A DNA stretch of 64,000 nucleotides from Crystallibacter degradans. Lineage in GTDB: Bacteria; Actinomycetota; Actinomycetes; Actinomycetales; Micrococcaceae. The notes beneath the pieces are model-generated. The model made no database searches, was not told the DNA's origin, and worked only from the letters and a program-made list of their open reading frames with translations. Where the stretch lies: NCBI RefSeq assembly GCF_012952295.1, contig NZ_JABBCH010000001.1, positions 310,001 through 374,000 of the forward strand, given 5' to 3'. Shown in pieces: positions 47,028 through 56,699 of this stretch. The position numbers were made by a program, and so were the translations under genes. Positions within the stretch are counted from its first letter, which is position 1. Each line of letters begins with the position of its first letter.

Positions 47028-48395
47028 TCAGGGGGCAACGGCACCTTCCCTTTCGGCCGGCTCGCCGGCAGCGGGCAGGATGTTCTGGTTCCCGCGGAAG
47101 ATATTGTCCGGATCGAAGTCCCGTTTGATCCGCGCGAGCCTGGCGTAGTTCTCGGGCCCGAAGGCCGCCTTGATCCGCTCCTGCCCCTCGTGGCCGATGA
47201 AGTTCAGGTATACGCCGCCGCTGGCATAGGGGGCGATATCGCGACGGAAGCCCTTGGCCCAGCCGATGGCTTCAGCAGTCTGTGCCGGATCCTGCCACAA
47301 GGCAAAGGGGTGGGTGACCCATTGGGCAGTGCGCCGGGCCATCGGTGTGGAGCCCGGGTCAACCCTGCCGGCCTGGCCGCCCCAGGGTGCCAGCAGCATC
47401 TGCGAGGATTCATGCGGCAGCGCTTCCCCGAACCGGAGGAAGACGTCCAGCGCCGCGTCCGGAAACTCGTCGTGGTAGTCCGCCGTCCAGTAGTTCAGCT
47501 GCCCCGGGGCATCGTCGAGCATGCACTGGAAATCCGCATAGGGACGGGGTTCGACAATATCGGCTGCTGGCTGCAGCGCCCTCAGCGGTTGGACTGCTTC
47601 CCTGCCCTCCTCCGGGTCGCCCGCATAGACCACCACGATGGCCAGTGCCGGCTTGCCCTGCAGTTCGGCCGGCACGAACTCCTCGGGCGGAGCGATCACC
47701 GTGAGCAGGCAAGAGCCCAGGGCTTCGGGCGAGGCAGGTACGAAGTCCAGGTAGGCGCGCGCCACTTCCCGGGCCTGTCCGAGCGGCCATAGCAGCAGGC
47801 CGCACTGGACCTGCTCGCCGACGTCGTACATTTTGAAGGTGAGGGAGGTGGCGATGCCAAAATTCCCGCCGCCGCCGTGCAGCGCCCAGAACAGCTCCGG
47901 GTTCTCAGTGGCGCTGGCCGTCACTTCCTCCCCTGCCGCCGTCATCAGATCCACGGAGACCAGATTGTCGCAGGCCAGTCCCCAGCCGCGGTCCATCCAG
48001 CCGGAGCCGCCGCCCAAAGTGAAACCGGAAACGCCGGTCGTGGAGACCCGGCCGCCGGTTACCGCCAGGCCGTAGGGCTGCCCCGCCCGATCGAACTCTC
48101 CCCAGGTTACGCCGCCGCCAACGGTTGCGGTGCGGGCCTGAGGGTCGACGGCGATGTCCTTCAGCCCGCGCACGTCGATGACCATTCCGCCGTCGTTCAT
48201 GGACATGCCCGCAACGGAGTGCCCGCCTGATCTGACGGCGATCTCGAGGCCGTGCTGCCGCCCGTATGACAGCGCTTCGCGGATGTCGGCCGCGCTCGAA
48301 CATTGGGCGATGACGGCCGGCCGCCGGTCGATCATCGCGTTGAAAAGTGTGCGTGCTTCGTCGTAGCCGGCGTCTTCCGGCCGGATCCATTCCAT
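47028..48395 (-). CDS. FAD-linked oxidase with BBE domain
   Basis: 455 residues from ATG 48395, with AAGGAG 7 nt upstream. PCMH-type FAD domain: IAVRSGGHSVAG, whose His is the usual covalent FAD ligand, and GVSGFTLGGGSGWM. The C-terminal berberine-bridge segment is YLNFIGHEGQERIKAAFG plus NYARLARIKRDFDPDN. The second covalent ligand (Cys) of bicovalent members is Val here (TGGRVSTTGVSG), so FAD is probably bound through one bond. Oxidises an alcohol or carbohydrate; substrate unknown. No secretion signal. Confidence 0.86.
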   Translation of the reverse strand: MEWIRPEDAGYDEARTLFNAMIDRRPAVIAQCSSAADIREALSYGRQHGLEIAVRSGGHSVAGMSMNDGGMVIDVRGLKDIAVDPQARTATVGGGVTWGEFDRAGQPYGLAVTGGRVSTTGVSGFTLGGGSGWMDRGWGLACDNLVSVDLMTAAGEEVTASATENPELFWALHGGGGNFGIATSLTFKMYDVGEQVQCGLLLWPLGQAREVARAYLDFVPASPEALGSCLLTVIAPPEEFVPAELQGKPALAIVVVYAGDPEEGREAVQPLRALQPAADIVEPRPYADFQCMLDDAPGQLNYWTADYHDEFPDAALDVFLRFGEALPHESSQMLLAPWGGQAGRVDPGSTPMARRTAQWVTHPFALWQDPAQTAEAIGWAKGFRRDIAPYASGGVYLNFIGHEGQERIKAAFGPENYARLARIKRDFDPDNIFRGNQNILPAAGEPAEREGAVAP

Positions 48396-48597
48396 GGTCT
48401 GCTCCTTCTCACCATGGGCCACCCGAGACAGATGTTACGCCGGGCAGCGAAGGGCAGCCAGCACCAAAATTGAGCGGTGGGCGCGGGCCAATCATGCACT
48501 TTCACCGGCGCGGAAAGAAAAAATCCGCTGTTTGGAAAAAGGTGTTAGGCAAACATTTTTAGTGAGGTTTCTGAATCAAGGGACTTTAAATGGAAGC

Positions 48598-48628
48598 GGG
48601 CGGCTGGTTCAAAAAGAACCAGCCGCCC
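48598..48628. terminator. Hairpin terminator
   Basis: 13-bp perfect stem GGGCGGCTGGTTC (48598-48610), AAAAA loop, complement 48616-48628. It lies between the FAD oxidase start side and the 43-residue gene, ~95 nt past the latter's stop. The region 48440-48600 is A+T-richer than its surroundings and holds no gene that I can see. Confidence 0.75.
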
Positions 48629-48723
48629 GGAAAGGCGGAATATTCCGGGAAATCAACACGGCAAGAATGCCGCGGACTGCCTCCGGATTTCCGCCAGCCT
48701 AGGTTTCCCCATCGAGCCCCAGT

Positions 48724-48855
48724 TTAGGCGCCCTTGCGGCGCTTGGGAATGAGCTCCTCCTCAGCTGAGGACTTCGAGCGCTTCTCGGCGCGCTTTTCCT
48801 TGATAGATTTACCCTGCTTCTTGGTGTTAGACCCTTGCGGGGACTTTCCTGCCAT
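48724..48855 (-). CDS. 43-residue Lys/Arg/Glu-rich small protein
   Basis: ATG 48855 with AAGGAG 5 nt upstream, TAA at 48724. The product starts MAGKSPQGSNTKKQGKSIKE and goes on with KRAEKRSKSS, then ends EELIPKRRKGA. It is hydrophilic, highly basic and without Cys or a membrane helix. Short proteins of the same type (TKK-GKS-KEKRA pattern) are widespread in actinobacteria as uncharacterised genes, which is recall, not a search. The strong ribosome binding site and a 6-6-6 inverted repeat upstream argue it is real. RNA or DNA binding is only a guess. Confidence 0.78.
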   Translation of the reverse strand: MAGKSPQGSNTKKQGKSIKEKRAEKRSKSSAEEELIPKRRKGA

Positions 48856-48885
48856 TCCAGCTCCTTTTTCAAGGCGAAATACAAC

Positions 48886-48903
48886 GGTATGAGAGACCAT
48901 ACC
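48886..48903. promoter_or_regulatory. Inverted repeat upstream of the 43-residue gene
   Basis: GGTATG, 6 nt, CATACC, 31 nt before the start codon. The symmetry fits an operator for a dimeric repressor, but no regulator gene is near. Confidence 0.4.
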
Positions 48904-48996
48904 TGCTTTAGAATAAAAAGCCAGTGCGGGGGCGGAACCGGTGGAAAAGGTGCGCTACGGGAATAAAAGCACCGCTTTAACCGTTGAGGCCCAGCT

Positions 48997-49749
48997 TTAA
49001 CCATTGAGGTCCAGCAGCCCCTTGATCAAAGCCGCGACGGCGCCCACGAACGCCATGATGATGACCGCCACCCGCGCGTGGTCGTCCTGGATGTGCCGCA
49101 ACAACTTCTCCCCCGTGAAGATCCCGACCACGATCATGACCCCCAGCGCGGCCCACATCCACCAATCCAGCTGCGGCAGATGGGACGGGTTGAGCCAGGT
49201 CCGCACGCCGACGGTGATCAGGCAGATCACGAAGAAATAGGGCTGCAGGGTGCCGGCGAACTCGCGCTGCGGCCAGCGGGCCAGCACCGCGTAGGCGCTG
49301 ACGGTAGGACCGCCCACTCCGGCCAGGGAGTTGGTCAGTCCCGACCCCAGCCCGGCCAGTGCCTTGGGCGGATTGCCACTGACCGTCACGGATGCGCGGT
49401 GGAGCATCACGGACAGAACCAGGGCAAAGATGACGACGGCACCGACCGTCACCACCAGCGGCGCGGACGGAACGTTGACGGCAATGAAGGAGCCGCCGAT
49501 GGTCCCGAGTGTGGCGGGGATGGTCAGCCACCAGAACATGTTCCAGTTGATGTCCGCCCAGACCCGCGGCACGATCAGGCCGCAGGAGACCACCGAGCAG
49601 ATATTGATCATCATGATCCCCGTGTGCGCGCCGAGCAGCATCACCAGGATGGGCGAGAGCAGCAGCGCGAAGCCCACCCCGGCAATCCGCTGGGCTACCG
49701 AGCCGAGGAAAATCGCCACCAGAATCACGCTCAGAAGTCCAAGAGTCAC
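48997..49749 (-). CDS. TauE/SafE-family membrane transporter
   Basis: 250 residues from GTG 49749, preceded by TAGTGT and 6 nt, so leaderless. Eight predicted helices; the repeated N- and C-half motif is visible as [21 protein letters not shown] and [18 protein letters not shown]. The family exports sulfite, sulfoacetate or other sulfonated anions. No sulfur genes are nearby to confirm. The C-terminal 15 residues include a hydrophobic anchor. Confidence 0.85.
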   Translation of the reverse strand: MTLGLLSVILVAIFLGSVAQRIAGVGFALLLSPILVMLLGAHTGIMMINICSVVSCGLIVPRVWADINWNMFWWLTIPATLGTIGGSFIAVNVPSAPLVVTVGAVVIFALVLSVMLHRASVTVSGNPPKALAGLGSGLTNSLAGVGGPTVSAYAVLARWPQREFAGTLQPYFFVICLITVGVRTWLNPSHLPQLDWWMWAALGVMIVVGIFTGEKLLRHIQDDHARVAVIIMAFVGAVAALIKGLLDLNG

Positions 49750-49761
49750 CCGACTACACTA
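49750..49761 (-). promoter_or_regulatory. Leaderless-type -10 box of the TauE/SafE gene
   Basis: TAGTGT on the minus strand (plus 49756-49761), 6 nt, then GTG 49749. Confidence 0.5.
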
Positions 49762-49874
49762 GCCCTCTCCCGCCACCGGCCCGCACCGGCGCCGTCGTGA
49801 GTCTTCTGCAACTGTTCACCGGGGCGAAACCCTGTCATCGCCGGGAGTCTGCGACCGGCCGCCACGGTAGAAGC

Positions 49875-51031
49875 GTGAGGATCGCCATTGTTGCTGAATC
49901 GTTCCTGCCGCATATGAACGGCGTCACCCACTCGCTGCTGCAGGTCATTGCGCACCTGCGCCGGCGGGGCGACGACGTGCTGGTCATCGCCCCGACGTCA
50001 TCCTGGATGACGAGGCGCCGGCCAAGGTGGAGGGCTACCCGGTGCACCGGCTGCCGTCCGTCCCGCTGCGCGGCTACGCCAACGTCCGGGTCGCCGCCGG
50101 GACGCCGGCGCGGCTGCGGCGGATCTTCGCGGACTTCATGCCCGAGGTGGTGCATGTGGCCTCGCCGTTCGTCCTCGGCTGGCGGGCCGTGCAGGCCGCG
50201 CACCAGCTGGGCATCCCCGCCGTTTCCATCTACCAAACCGAGGTTCCCGCCTATGCCGCGCGCTACGGCGCTCCATGGCTGGAGCAGTTGTTGTGGCAGC
50301 ACGTGGAGAACATCCACGAACTCTCCACACTCACGCTGGCGCCGTCCAGCTTCGCCGTGAACCAGCTGCACAGCCACGGCGTCCGGCGGGTGCACCTATG
50401 GCGGCGGGGCGTGGACACCTCGCGTTTCAACCCGCAAAAGTACGACGCCGGGTGGCGGGCTTCCGTGGCGCCCAACGGTGAGCGGATCATCGGTTTTGTG
50501 GGCCGGCTGGCGGCGGAGAAGCAGGTTGAGGATCTTGCCGTGCTCGCCGACTTGCCCGGCACCCGGCTGGTTATTGTGGGGTCCGGGCCGCTGAAGGACT
50601 CGCTGCGTGCCAAGCTGCCCGATGCGTATTTCGCCGGCTTCCAGGGCGGCGAGGACCTGGCGCGGATGGTGGCCAGCTTCGATCTGTTTGTCCACCCAGG
50701 TGAATCCGAGACGTTCTGCCAAACCATCCAGGAAGCACAGGCCTCCGGGGTACCGGTGGTGGCGGTAGGACGGGGCGGTCCACTGGATCTGGTGGACCAG
50801 TCACGGACGGGCTGGATCTACGCCCCGGGAAGGCTGGATGAACTGCGCTCCCGCGTGCAGGACCTGATCGGTGACGACATCAAACGCCGCGCCTTCGGCC
50901 AGGCGGCCTTTGAGTCGGTCCAGGGCCGGACCTGGCCCGTGCTGTGCGAGCAGCTGGTCGGGTATTACGCGAAGGCGATCTCGGTGAAGCGGCGCGCACT
51001 GAACGTCGAGGCCCTGGAGTACCTTCGCTGA
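49875..51031 (+). pseudogene. GT4 glycosyltransferase interrupted by a -1 frameshift
   Basis: The reading frame from GTG 49875 encodes [20 protein letters not shown] and then VLVIAP, typical GT4 N-terminus. At the C-run 49990-49993 the frame shifts: one extra C would join IAP to [18 protein letters not shown], which continues open to TGA 51031. The C-terminal half has IGFVGRLAAEKQVEDL, VIVGSGPLKDSL, the EAQASGVPVVAVGRGGP nucleotide-sugar site and ESETFCQT. This resembles PimB/MgtA-type mannosyltransferases. Either the gene is broken or a homopolymer base is missing from the sequence; the rest of the frame is intact and well biased, so sequencing error is quite possible. Confidence 0.82.
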
Positions 51032-51071
51032 GCAAGCCTCCCGGACCACACCGGTTCGGGCCCGGCAGATC

Positions 51072-51125
51072 CATTGTGCAGCCGGGGCCCTTTCCAGCGT
51101 TCAAAAGGGCACCAGCTGCACAATG
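51072..51125. terminator. Bidirectional terminator between GT4 and hpaI
   Basis: 10-bp stem CATTGTGCAG (51072-51081) with CTGCACAATG (51116-51125). An inner GCCCTTT/AAAGGGC pairing forms a second section of the hairpin. Confidence 0.75.
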
Positions 51126-51133
51126 AGCGAAGG

Positions 51134-51961
51134 TCAGTAGCTGGCGCGGGGCGCTTGGGCTTCTGCCCCGACCCCTGCTTCTTCCGGAATGTACTTGGCG
51201 GCGAGCGCCTCGGTCCCGCGGGCCAGCAGCGCCACGTCGGCTCCGACGTTGACGAAGTCCGCCCCGGCGTCGACGTAGCGCCGCGCAGAGGCTTCGACGA
51301 ACGCGTTGACGCCGACGAACTTACCGGCGGCCTTCACGTCCTGGATGGTCTTGACCACCGCGGCCACCACGTCCGGATGCTCCTGCTGGCCGAGCACGCC
51401 CATGGAGGCGGCCAGGTCAGACGGGCCGATGAAGATGCCGTCGATCCCGTCCACCGCCGCGATCTCCGCGGCGTTCTGGACTGCCTCGGCCGCCTCGACC
51501 TGTACCACCAGGGTGACCAGCTCCTCGGCACGGTTCAGGTAGTCGGGGATGCGGTTCCAGCGTGCCGAACGGGCCAGCGCGGAACCCACCCCGCGGATAC
51601 CGCGCGGCGGGTAGTGCATGGCCGCCACCGCGGCCTGGGCCTGCTCGGCATTGTTGACCATCGGGACGATCAGCGACTGCGCCCCGATGTCCAGGAACTG
51701 CTTGATCAGCACCGGATCGTTGAAGGGGACGCGGACCACGGGGATGGCAGGGTAGCCGGCGATGGCGCGCAGCTGGGCCAGGACCGTTTCCAGCCCGTTG
51801 GGCCCGTGTTCGGCGTCGATCAGCAGGTAGTCGATGCCGGAGCCGGCGCAGATCTCGGCGATGCCCGCGTCGCCTGAGCACACGAACATGCCGGCGATGG
51901 TGCGGTCGGCGTTGTTGACAAGGTCCTTGAAGGACGGCGCTGCTTCTACTCGAATCGGCAT
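51134..51961 (-). CDS. hpaI: HpcH/HpaI-family aldolase (4-hydroxy-2-oxoheptanedioate aldolase type)
   Basis: 275 residues from ATG 51961; the longer open frame upstream belongs to hpaH in another frame. TIM-barrel class II aldolase: LLIDAEHGPN with the catalytic His, VVQVEAAEAVQN with a metal-ligand Glu, and GIFIGPSDLAASMG with a metal-ligand Asp. It splits 4-hydroxy-2-oxo-heptanedioate to pyruvate and succinate semialdehyde in homoprotocatechuate degradation. It overlaps hpaH by 16 nt, so the pair is coupled. The C-terminal ~20 residues are Ala/Glu-rich and not conserved. Ring-cleavage genes hpaB, C, D, E and F are not in the window. Confidence 0.83.
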   Translation of the reverse strand: MPIRVEAAPSFKDLVNNADRTIAGMFVCSGDAGIAEICAGSGIDYLLIDAEHGPNGLETVLAQLRAIAGYPAIPVVRVPFNDPVLIKQFLDIGAQSLIVPMVNNAEQAQAAVAAMHYPPRGIRGVGSALARSARWNRIPDYLNRAEELVTLVVQVEAAEAVQNAAEIAAVDGIDGIFIGPSDLAASMGVLGQQEHPDVVAAVVKTIQDVKAAGKFVGVNAFVEASARRYVDAGADFVNVGADVALLARGTEALAAKYIPEEAGVGAEAQAPRASY

Positions 51962-52731
51962 GTGATGGATCCCAGCTGTCCGTAGTCTGCGTGCACGGTG
52001 TCGCCCTCGTAGACCCACATGGGACGGGTAAAGGAACCGGCAAGGATGGTTTCGCCAGCCTTGAGATGGTCGCCGTGCGGGGCGATCTTGTTGGCCAGCC
52101 AGTACACGCCCGCGGCCGGGTGGTTCAGGACGCCGGCGGCGACGCCGGTCTCCTCCACGGTCTGGTTTTTGTACAGGATCGCGGCGATCCAGCGCAGGTC
52201 CACGTCCTGCGGGCGGACCGGGTTGCCGCCGATCACCATGGCGCCCATGGCGGCGTTGTCGGAGATGGTGTCCACGATGGTGCGGCCTTCCATCTCGATC
52301 CGCGAGTCCAGGATCTCCAGCGCGGGGACCACGTATTCGGTGGCGTTCAGCACGTCGAAGATGGAGGCGTTGGGGCCCTTCACATCGCGGTTCAGCACGA
52401 ATGCGAGCTCCACCTCGACGCGCGGGTGGGTGTACTGGTCCCACTTCACCGTGCAGCCGTTTTCGAGGATCATGTCGTCGAAGATGATGCCGTAGTCCGG
52501 TTCGGTAATGCCGGTGGCGGCCTGCATCGCCTTGGAAGTCAGACCGATCTTGCGCCCGGCGAGCTTGCGGCCGTTCGCTTCGCTGCGCTCCCGCCAGAGG
52601 TTCTGCACGGCATAGGAGTCCTCCACCGTCATCTCCGGGTAGCGGGCCGTCAGCCGCGGCACCGGGGTACGGGTGCGCCCTGCCTCCACCAGCTCATCGG
52701 CAATCTTCTCAATGGTCGTCTGATCAAGCAC
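51946..52731 (-). CDS. hpaH: 2-oxo-hept-4-ene-1,7-dioate hydratase (HpaH type)
   Basis: 261 residues from GTG 52731, with TGGAG 9 nt upstream; the long open frame to 53058 has no start signal and would give an unusual N-terminus. HpaH/fumarylacetoacetase-like fold with RKIGLTSKAMQAATGITEPDYG, VEVELAFVLNRDV, ALEILDSRIE and IGGNPVRPQDVDLR. It hydrates the hpa pathway dienoate before the HpaI aldolase step, matching the adjacent gene. MhpD-type 2-oxopentenoate hydratase is the alternative. Confidence 0.83.
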   Translation of the reverse strand: MLDQTTIEKIADELVEAGRTRTPVPRLTARYPEMTVEDSYAVQNLWRERSEANGRKLAGRKIGLTSKAMQAATGITEPDYGIIFDDMILENGCTVKWDQYTHPRVEVELAFVLNRDVKGPNASIFDVLNATEYVVPALEILDSRIEMEGRTIVDTISDNAAMGAMVIGGNPVRPQDVDLRWIAAILYKNQTVEETGVAAGVLNHPAAGVYWLANKIAPHGDHLKAGETILAGSFTRPMWVYEGDTVHADYGQLGSITCRFE

Positions 52732-53057
52732 GCGACAGGCTCCAGTCCAAAAGTCATCAGCTGCGGCAGCCGGACGGAACCCCCGTCCGGTCTGGTGGTC
52801 CTCCGTACGGCGGCGGTGCCGGGCGGCCACAGCACCATAGTACGTTTCCCCGCGCCGCCATGAGACTTCCATTACTGCCCGCCCACCCCCTGGCCCCGCC
52901 GGCCCGCCGGAGAGGTTGGTCACACTGTGCGGCCCGTCATGCGCCGGTTTGCGCGGCTGACCTACCCTTAATGGGAGCAAACTGCGGCCGGCGCCCTTCC
53001 GGCCGTGTAACACCGCCGCAGGCCACCGCCGGGCGGATCCAGTTGAGGAAGTATCCA
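52732..53057. other. Divergent intergenic region between hpaH and the oligopeptide ABC operon
   Basis: 326 nt, G+C-rich. The only defined elements are TGGAG before hpaH and GAGGAAG before the binding-protein gene. I see no clear -35/-10 pair and no convincing operator. Confidence 0.4.
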
Positions 53058-54719
53058 ATGTCGTTTCCCTTCCGTACCCCGCGCCGTGCCGTCGTTTCCG
53101 CGGCAGGTGCCGCGGCCGCCGTCGTACTTTTGGCCGGTTGCAGTGCCGGCGGCACCGGTTCCGAAGAGAACGCGGGCGAGCCGGTCAGCGGCGGGAATCT
53201 GGTCTACGCCACGGGCGACGCCGAACCGACCTGCCTGGATCCGCATGTGGGCGGCAATTACCCGCAGGCGCTGGCGGCGAGCCAGTATCTGGAACCGCTG
53301 GTTTCCAAGAACGACGACGGCGAGATCATCCCGTGGCTGGCCAGCGAATGGCAGGAAAGCGAAGACGGCCTGACCTGGACCTTCACGCTGCGCGAGGGCG
53401 TGCAGTTCACCGACGGCACCCCGCTCAATGCCGAGGCGGTGAAGGCCAACATCGAGCACGTCCAGGACCCCGAAACCGCGTCTTCCACCGGCTACCTGGC
53501 GCTGCAGAAGATCGAGAGCGCCGAGGCCGTCGACGACCTCACTCTCAAGCTGAACCTCAAGGCTCCGGACAGCGCGCTGCTGGAATCCTTCAGCATGCCG
53601 TGGGTCGCCATCCAGTCCCCCAAGGCCCTCGAGCGCAGCCAGGAAGAGAACTGCGCCGCGCCGGTGGGCACCGGCCCGTTCATCGTGGAGGACTGGGTCA
53701 AGCAGGACTCGATCACCATGGTCCGCAACGAGAACTACAACTCCCCGCCGGCCGATGCCGCCCATGAGGGCCCGGCCTACCTGGAGTCCATCACCTGGAA
53801 GTTCATTCCGGAATCCGCCACCCGCTACGCCGCACTGCAGGCCGGCGAGGTGCACGTGATCGACAACGCGCAGCCGGACACTATTGCCGCGGCGGAGAAC
53901 AACGACGTCATCAAGCATCTTGACGCGCCACGACCCGGCGCGTCCAACCGGCTGGAGCTGAACACCAGCAAGGCGCCCTTCAACGATCCGCTGGTGCGCG
54001 AGGCGTTTGTGCGGGCCGTGAACGTGAACGACGGCGTTTCCTCCTTGTTCTTCGGGACCGCCGAACGCTCGTACTCACCGCTCTCCAGTGTCGAGCCGCT
54101 GGGCTACTCCGACGAGTCCCTGTTCGGCTATGACCCGGCCGAGGCCAACCGTTTGTTGGACGAAGCCGGCTGGACCGAGCGGGACGCCGAGGGCTACCGG
54201 GTGAAGGACGGGAAGCGGCTGAGCCTGGAATTCCCGGTCAGCACCAACCAGTCCATTCCGGCCGAGCAGTCCCTGTTCGAGCAGCTGCAGGCCACGGCCA
54301 AGGAAGCCGGCTTTGAGATCAAGCTGAACCTGCTGGATCTGTCCAGCTGGTACGGCGCCCTGGCCGAGAACGATTACAACCTGGTCAGCGCCCCCTATAC
54401 CAAGGTGGGCCCGGACGTGCTGCGGATCCTGTTCCACTCGGACAGCACCGTTCCGGCACCCAGCGGCTACTTCGCCAACCTGTCCCAGGTGAAGCAGGAC
54501 GAGCTCGATGAACTGTTGACCAAGGGCAGCGGAACCTCCGACCCGGCCGAGCGCGCGGCGCTGTACGAAGAGGCGCAGAAGATCGTGCTGGAGGGCTACT
54601 ACATCCTGCCCCTATACGACCAGCAGAACCACTTCCTGTACCGCTCGGAAGTCTCCGGGCTGCGGGCGCTGCCCACCGTGTCCACGCCGACGTTCTACGA
54701 TGCCTGGCTCAACTCCTGA
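53058..54719 (+). CDS. Family-5 (oligopeptide/nickel-type) ABC substrate-binding lipoprotein
   Basis: 553 residues from ATG 53058, with GAGGAAG upstream; the open frame beyond is not coding-like at its N-terminus. Lipobox LAGC (Cys28). SBP_bac_5 signatures: LDPHVGGNYPQAL, LASEWQESEDGLTWTFTLREGV and FTDGTPLNAEAVKANIEHV. It binds peptides or other medium-sized solutes outside the cell for the permease pair downstream. First gene of a four-gene operon. The divergent hpaHI pair hints that the solute could be an aromatic-linked compound, which is only inference. Confidence 0.9.
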   Translation: MSFPFRTPRRAVVSAAGAAAAVVLLAGCSAGGTGSEENAGEPVSGGNLVYATGDAEPTCLDPHVGGNYPQALAASQYLEPLVSKNDDGEIIPWLASEWQESEDGLTWTFTLREGVQFTDGTPLNAEAVKANIEHVQDPETASSTGYLALQKIESAEAVDDLTLKLNLKAPDSALLESFSMPWVAIQSPKALERSQEENCAAPVGTGPFIVEDWVKQDSITMVRNENYNSPPADAAHEGPAYLESITWKFIPESATRYAALQAGEVHVIDNAQPDTIAAAENNDVIKHLDAPRPGASNRLELNTSKAPFNDPLVREAFVRAVNVNDGVSSLFFGTAERSYSPLSSVEPLGYSDESLFGYDPAEANRLLDEAGWTERDAEGYRVKDGKRLSLEFPVSTNQSIPAEQSLFEQLQATAKEAGFEIKLNLLDLSSWYGALAENDYNLVSAPYTKVGPDVLRILFHSDSTVPAPSGYFANLSQVKQDELDELLTKGSGTSDPAERAALYEEAQKIVLEGYYILPLYDQQNHFLYRSEVSGLRALPTVSTPTFYDAWLNS

Positions 54720-54771
54720 GCAACCGGCTCCCGGCCGGCCGGCGCTGAGCAACGGCGACAGCGGGCGCGCG

Positions 54772-55755
54772 GTGAGTGACAACCGGGGGCCGGAGCGGAC
54801 GCTGGCCGATGGCGTCCGCTTCCCAACAACCGTCCGCTGGCTGCTCGCCAAGGTGCTGGGCGCGGTCTTCGTGCTGTGGGCCGTCGCCACGCTGATCTTC
54901 TTCGGCATCCGCTTGATCCCCGGCGACCCGGCCGAGGCCATCCTGGGCGGGCCGGGATCGCAGGCGTCGCCCGAGGCGCTGGAGCAGGTCCGCCGGGACT
55001 ACGGGCTGGACCAGCCGCTGCTGGTCCAATACTTCACCCAGATGGGCCGGCTGGTGCAGGGCGACCTGGGCGACTCCTACTCGCTGCGGATGCCGGTGGC
55101 CGAACTGCTCGGCAACCAACTGCCCGGCACCCTCCTGCTGTCCGCCCTTGCCCTGCTGGTCGCCTGGCTGCTGTCGCTCGCGCTTGCCGGCTGGTCCACG
55201 CTGAACGGCAAGGCGGCCGCCGTCGTTGCTTCGGGGCTGGAGATCGCCGCAGCCGCGGTGCCGCACTTCTGGCTGGCCAGCATTCTGATCCTGCTGTTCA
55301 GCAACACCCTCGGCTGGCTGCCGCCGGTCAGCACGAACTCCGCCGACGGTCTCGTGCTGCCCGTGCTCGCGCTGGCCCTGCCGCTGGCCGGGTTCCTGGG
55401 CCAGGTGATGCGCGAATCGATGCTCAACGCCATGACGTCGCCCTTCGCCCTTTCGGCCCGCGCCCGCGGCGAAGGCGAAACCGGCGTGTTGTTCCGCCAT
55501 GCCCTGCGCCATGCCGCGCTGCCCGGGATCGCGCTATCCGGCTGGGCCTTCGGCAGTCTGCTCAGCGGCGCCGTCGTGGTGGAGTCCATTTTCGCCCGCC
55601 CGGGGCTGGGCCGGACCCTGCTCAACGCCGTCACGCTGCGCGACATCCCGCTGGTCACCGGCGTCGCCCTGGTCTCGGCACTGTCGTATGTGGTGGTCAT
55701 GGCCGCCAGCGACGTGGCCGAGCGCGCCGCCGATCCACGATTGCGGGCAGCATGA
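54772..55755 (+). CDS. DppB/OppB-type ABC permease
   Basis: 327 residues from GTG 54772; ATG 54700 would overlap the previous gene by 20 nt and add 24 unconserved residues, and neither start has a good ribosome binding site. Six membrane segments; FGIRLIPGDPAEAILG is the usual DppB feature after helix 1, and the cytoplasmic EAA-like loop is SPFALSARARGEGE. Overlaps the next permease by 4 nt. Confidence 0.87.
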   Translation: MSDNRGPERTLADGVRFPTTVRWLLAKVLGAVFVLWAVATLIFFGIRLIPGDPAEAILGGPGSQASPEALEQVRRDYGLDQPLLVQYFTQMGRLVQGDLGDSYSLRMPVAELLGNQLPGTLLLSALALLVAWLLSLALAGWSTLNGKAAAVVASGLEIAAAAVPHFWLASILILLFSNTLGWLPPVSTNSADGLVLPVLALALPLAGFLGQVMRESMLNAMTSPFALSARARGEGETGVLFRHALRHAALPGIALSGWAFGSLLSGAVVVESIFARPGLGRTLLNAVTLRDIPLVTGVALVSALSYVVVMAASDVAERAADPRLRAA

Positions 55756-56699
55756 GCATCTTCTCGAGCAAACGCAACCACCAGGACCCGGTCCTCGCCG
55801 GGACCTCAAGAGCGGCTGGAACCCCTGATGTCGCAGAGACTCCCGGCACGCCCGGCGCCCCGGGAACCCTCGGCCCCACCCGCGGCCTGCGCCGGGTGTC
55901 CGGCCTGCGCGCCGTCGAACTCGGGGCCGCCGCCGTCGCGCTGTTCCTGGTGCTGGCCGCGTGCTTCCCCACGCTGCTGGCACCGTTCGACCCGCTGGCA
56001 ATCAACCCGGCCGACTCGTTCCAGGGCCCGTCCGCGAAACACTGGTTCGGCACCGACGAATCCGGCCGCGACATCTACTCCCGGGTGATCCATGGCGCCC
56101 GCCCGTCCCTGCTGATCGGCGCCGCGGCCACCGCCATCGGCGTCGGGCTGGCACTGGTGCTCGGCACACTGGCCGGGCTCGGCGGCCGCTGGCTGGACTT
56201 CGGCGTGGGCCGGATCCTCGAAGTGCTGTTCGCGCTGCCGGGCCTGCTGCTGGCGCTGGTATTCATCGCGCTGGCCGGACCGGGGATCACCACCTCGGTT
56301 GTCGCCGTCGGACTCTCCACTGCACCGGGCTACGCGCGCATCATCCGCGGCCAAATCAGCCAGGTGAGGTCGTCCGCAATGGTGGAGGCCGCCGTCGTAC
56401 TTGGCCGCCGTCCGGCGCAGGTGCTCTTCCGCCACATCCTGCCCAACGCCCTCTCCCCCGTGTTTGTGCTTGGCACGCTCGGGCTGGGGCAGGCCGTGGT
56501 GTGGGCGTCCTCGCTGAGCTTCCTCGGCCTCGGGGCACCGCCGCCGGCGGCCGAGTGGGGCGCGATGCTGGCGGCCGGCCGGACCTATCTGGGCACGGCA
56601 TGGTGGATGACGTTCTTCCCCGGCGTCGCGATTGTCCTGACGGCGGCGTCCTCGACCGTGCTGGGGCGCGCCCTGCAGCGAAGGGTGGCCGGCCGGTGA
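55752..56699 (+). CDS. DppC/OppC-type ABC permease
   Basis: 315 residues. ATG 55752 overlaps the DppB-type stop (ATGA). A 45-residue Pro/Gly/Thr-rich N-terminal extension precedes helix 1. [24 protein letters not shown] is the conserved DppC loop; the EAA-like loop is [22 protein letters not shown]. It overlaps the fused ATPase by 4 nt (GTGA). Confidence 0.9.
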   Translation: MSIFSSKRNHQDPVLAGTSRAAGTPDVAETPGTPGAPGTLGPTRGLRRVSGLRAVELGAAAVALFLVLAACFPTLLAPFDPLAINPADSFQGPSAKHWFGTDESGRDIYSRVIHGARPSLLIGAAATAIGVGLALVLGTLAGLGGRWLDFGVGRILEVLFALPGLLLALVFIALAGPGITTSVVAVGLSTAPGYARIIRGQISQVRSSAMVEAAVVLGRRPAQVLFRHILPNALSPVFVLGTLGLGQAVVWASSLSFLGLGAPPPAAEWGAMLAAGRTYLGTAWWMTFFPGVAIVLTAASSTVLGRALQRRVAGR

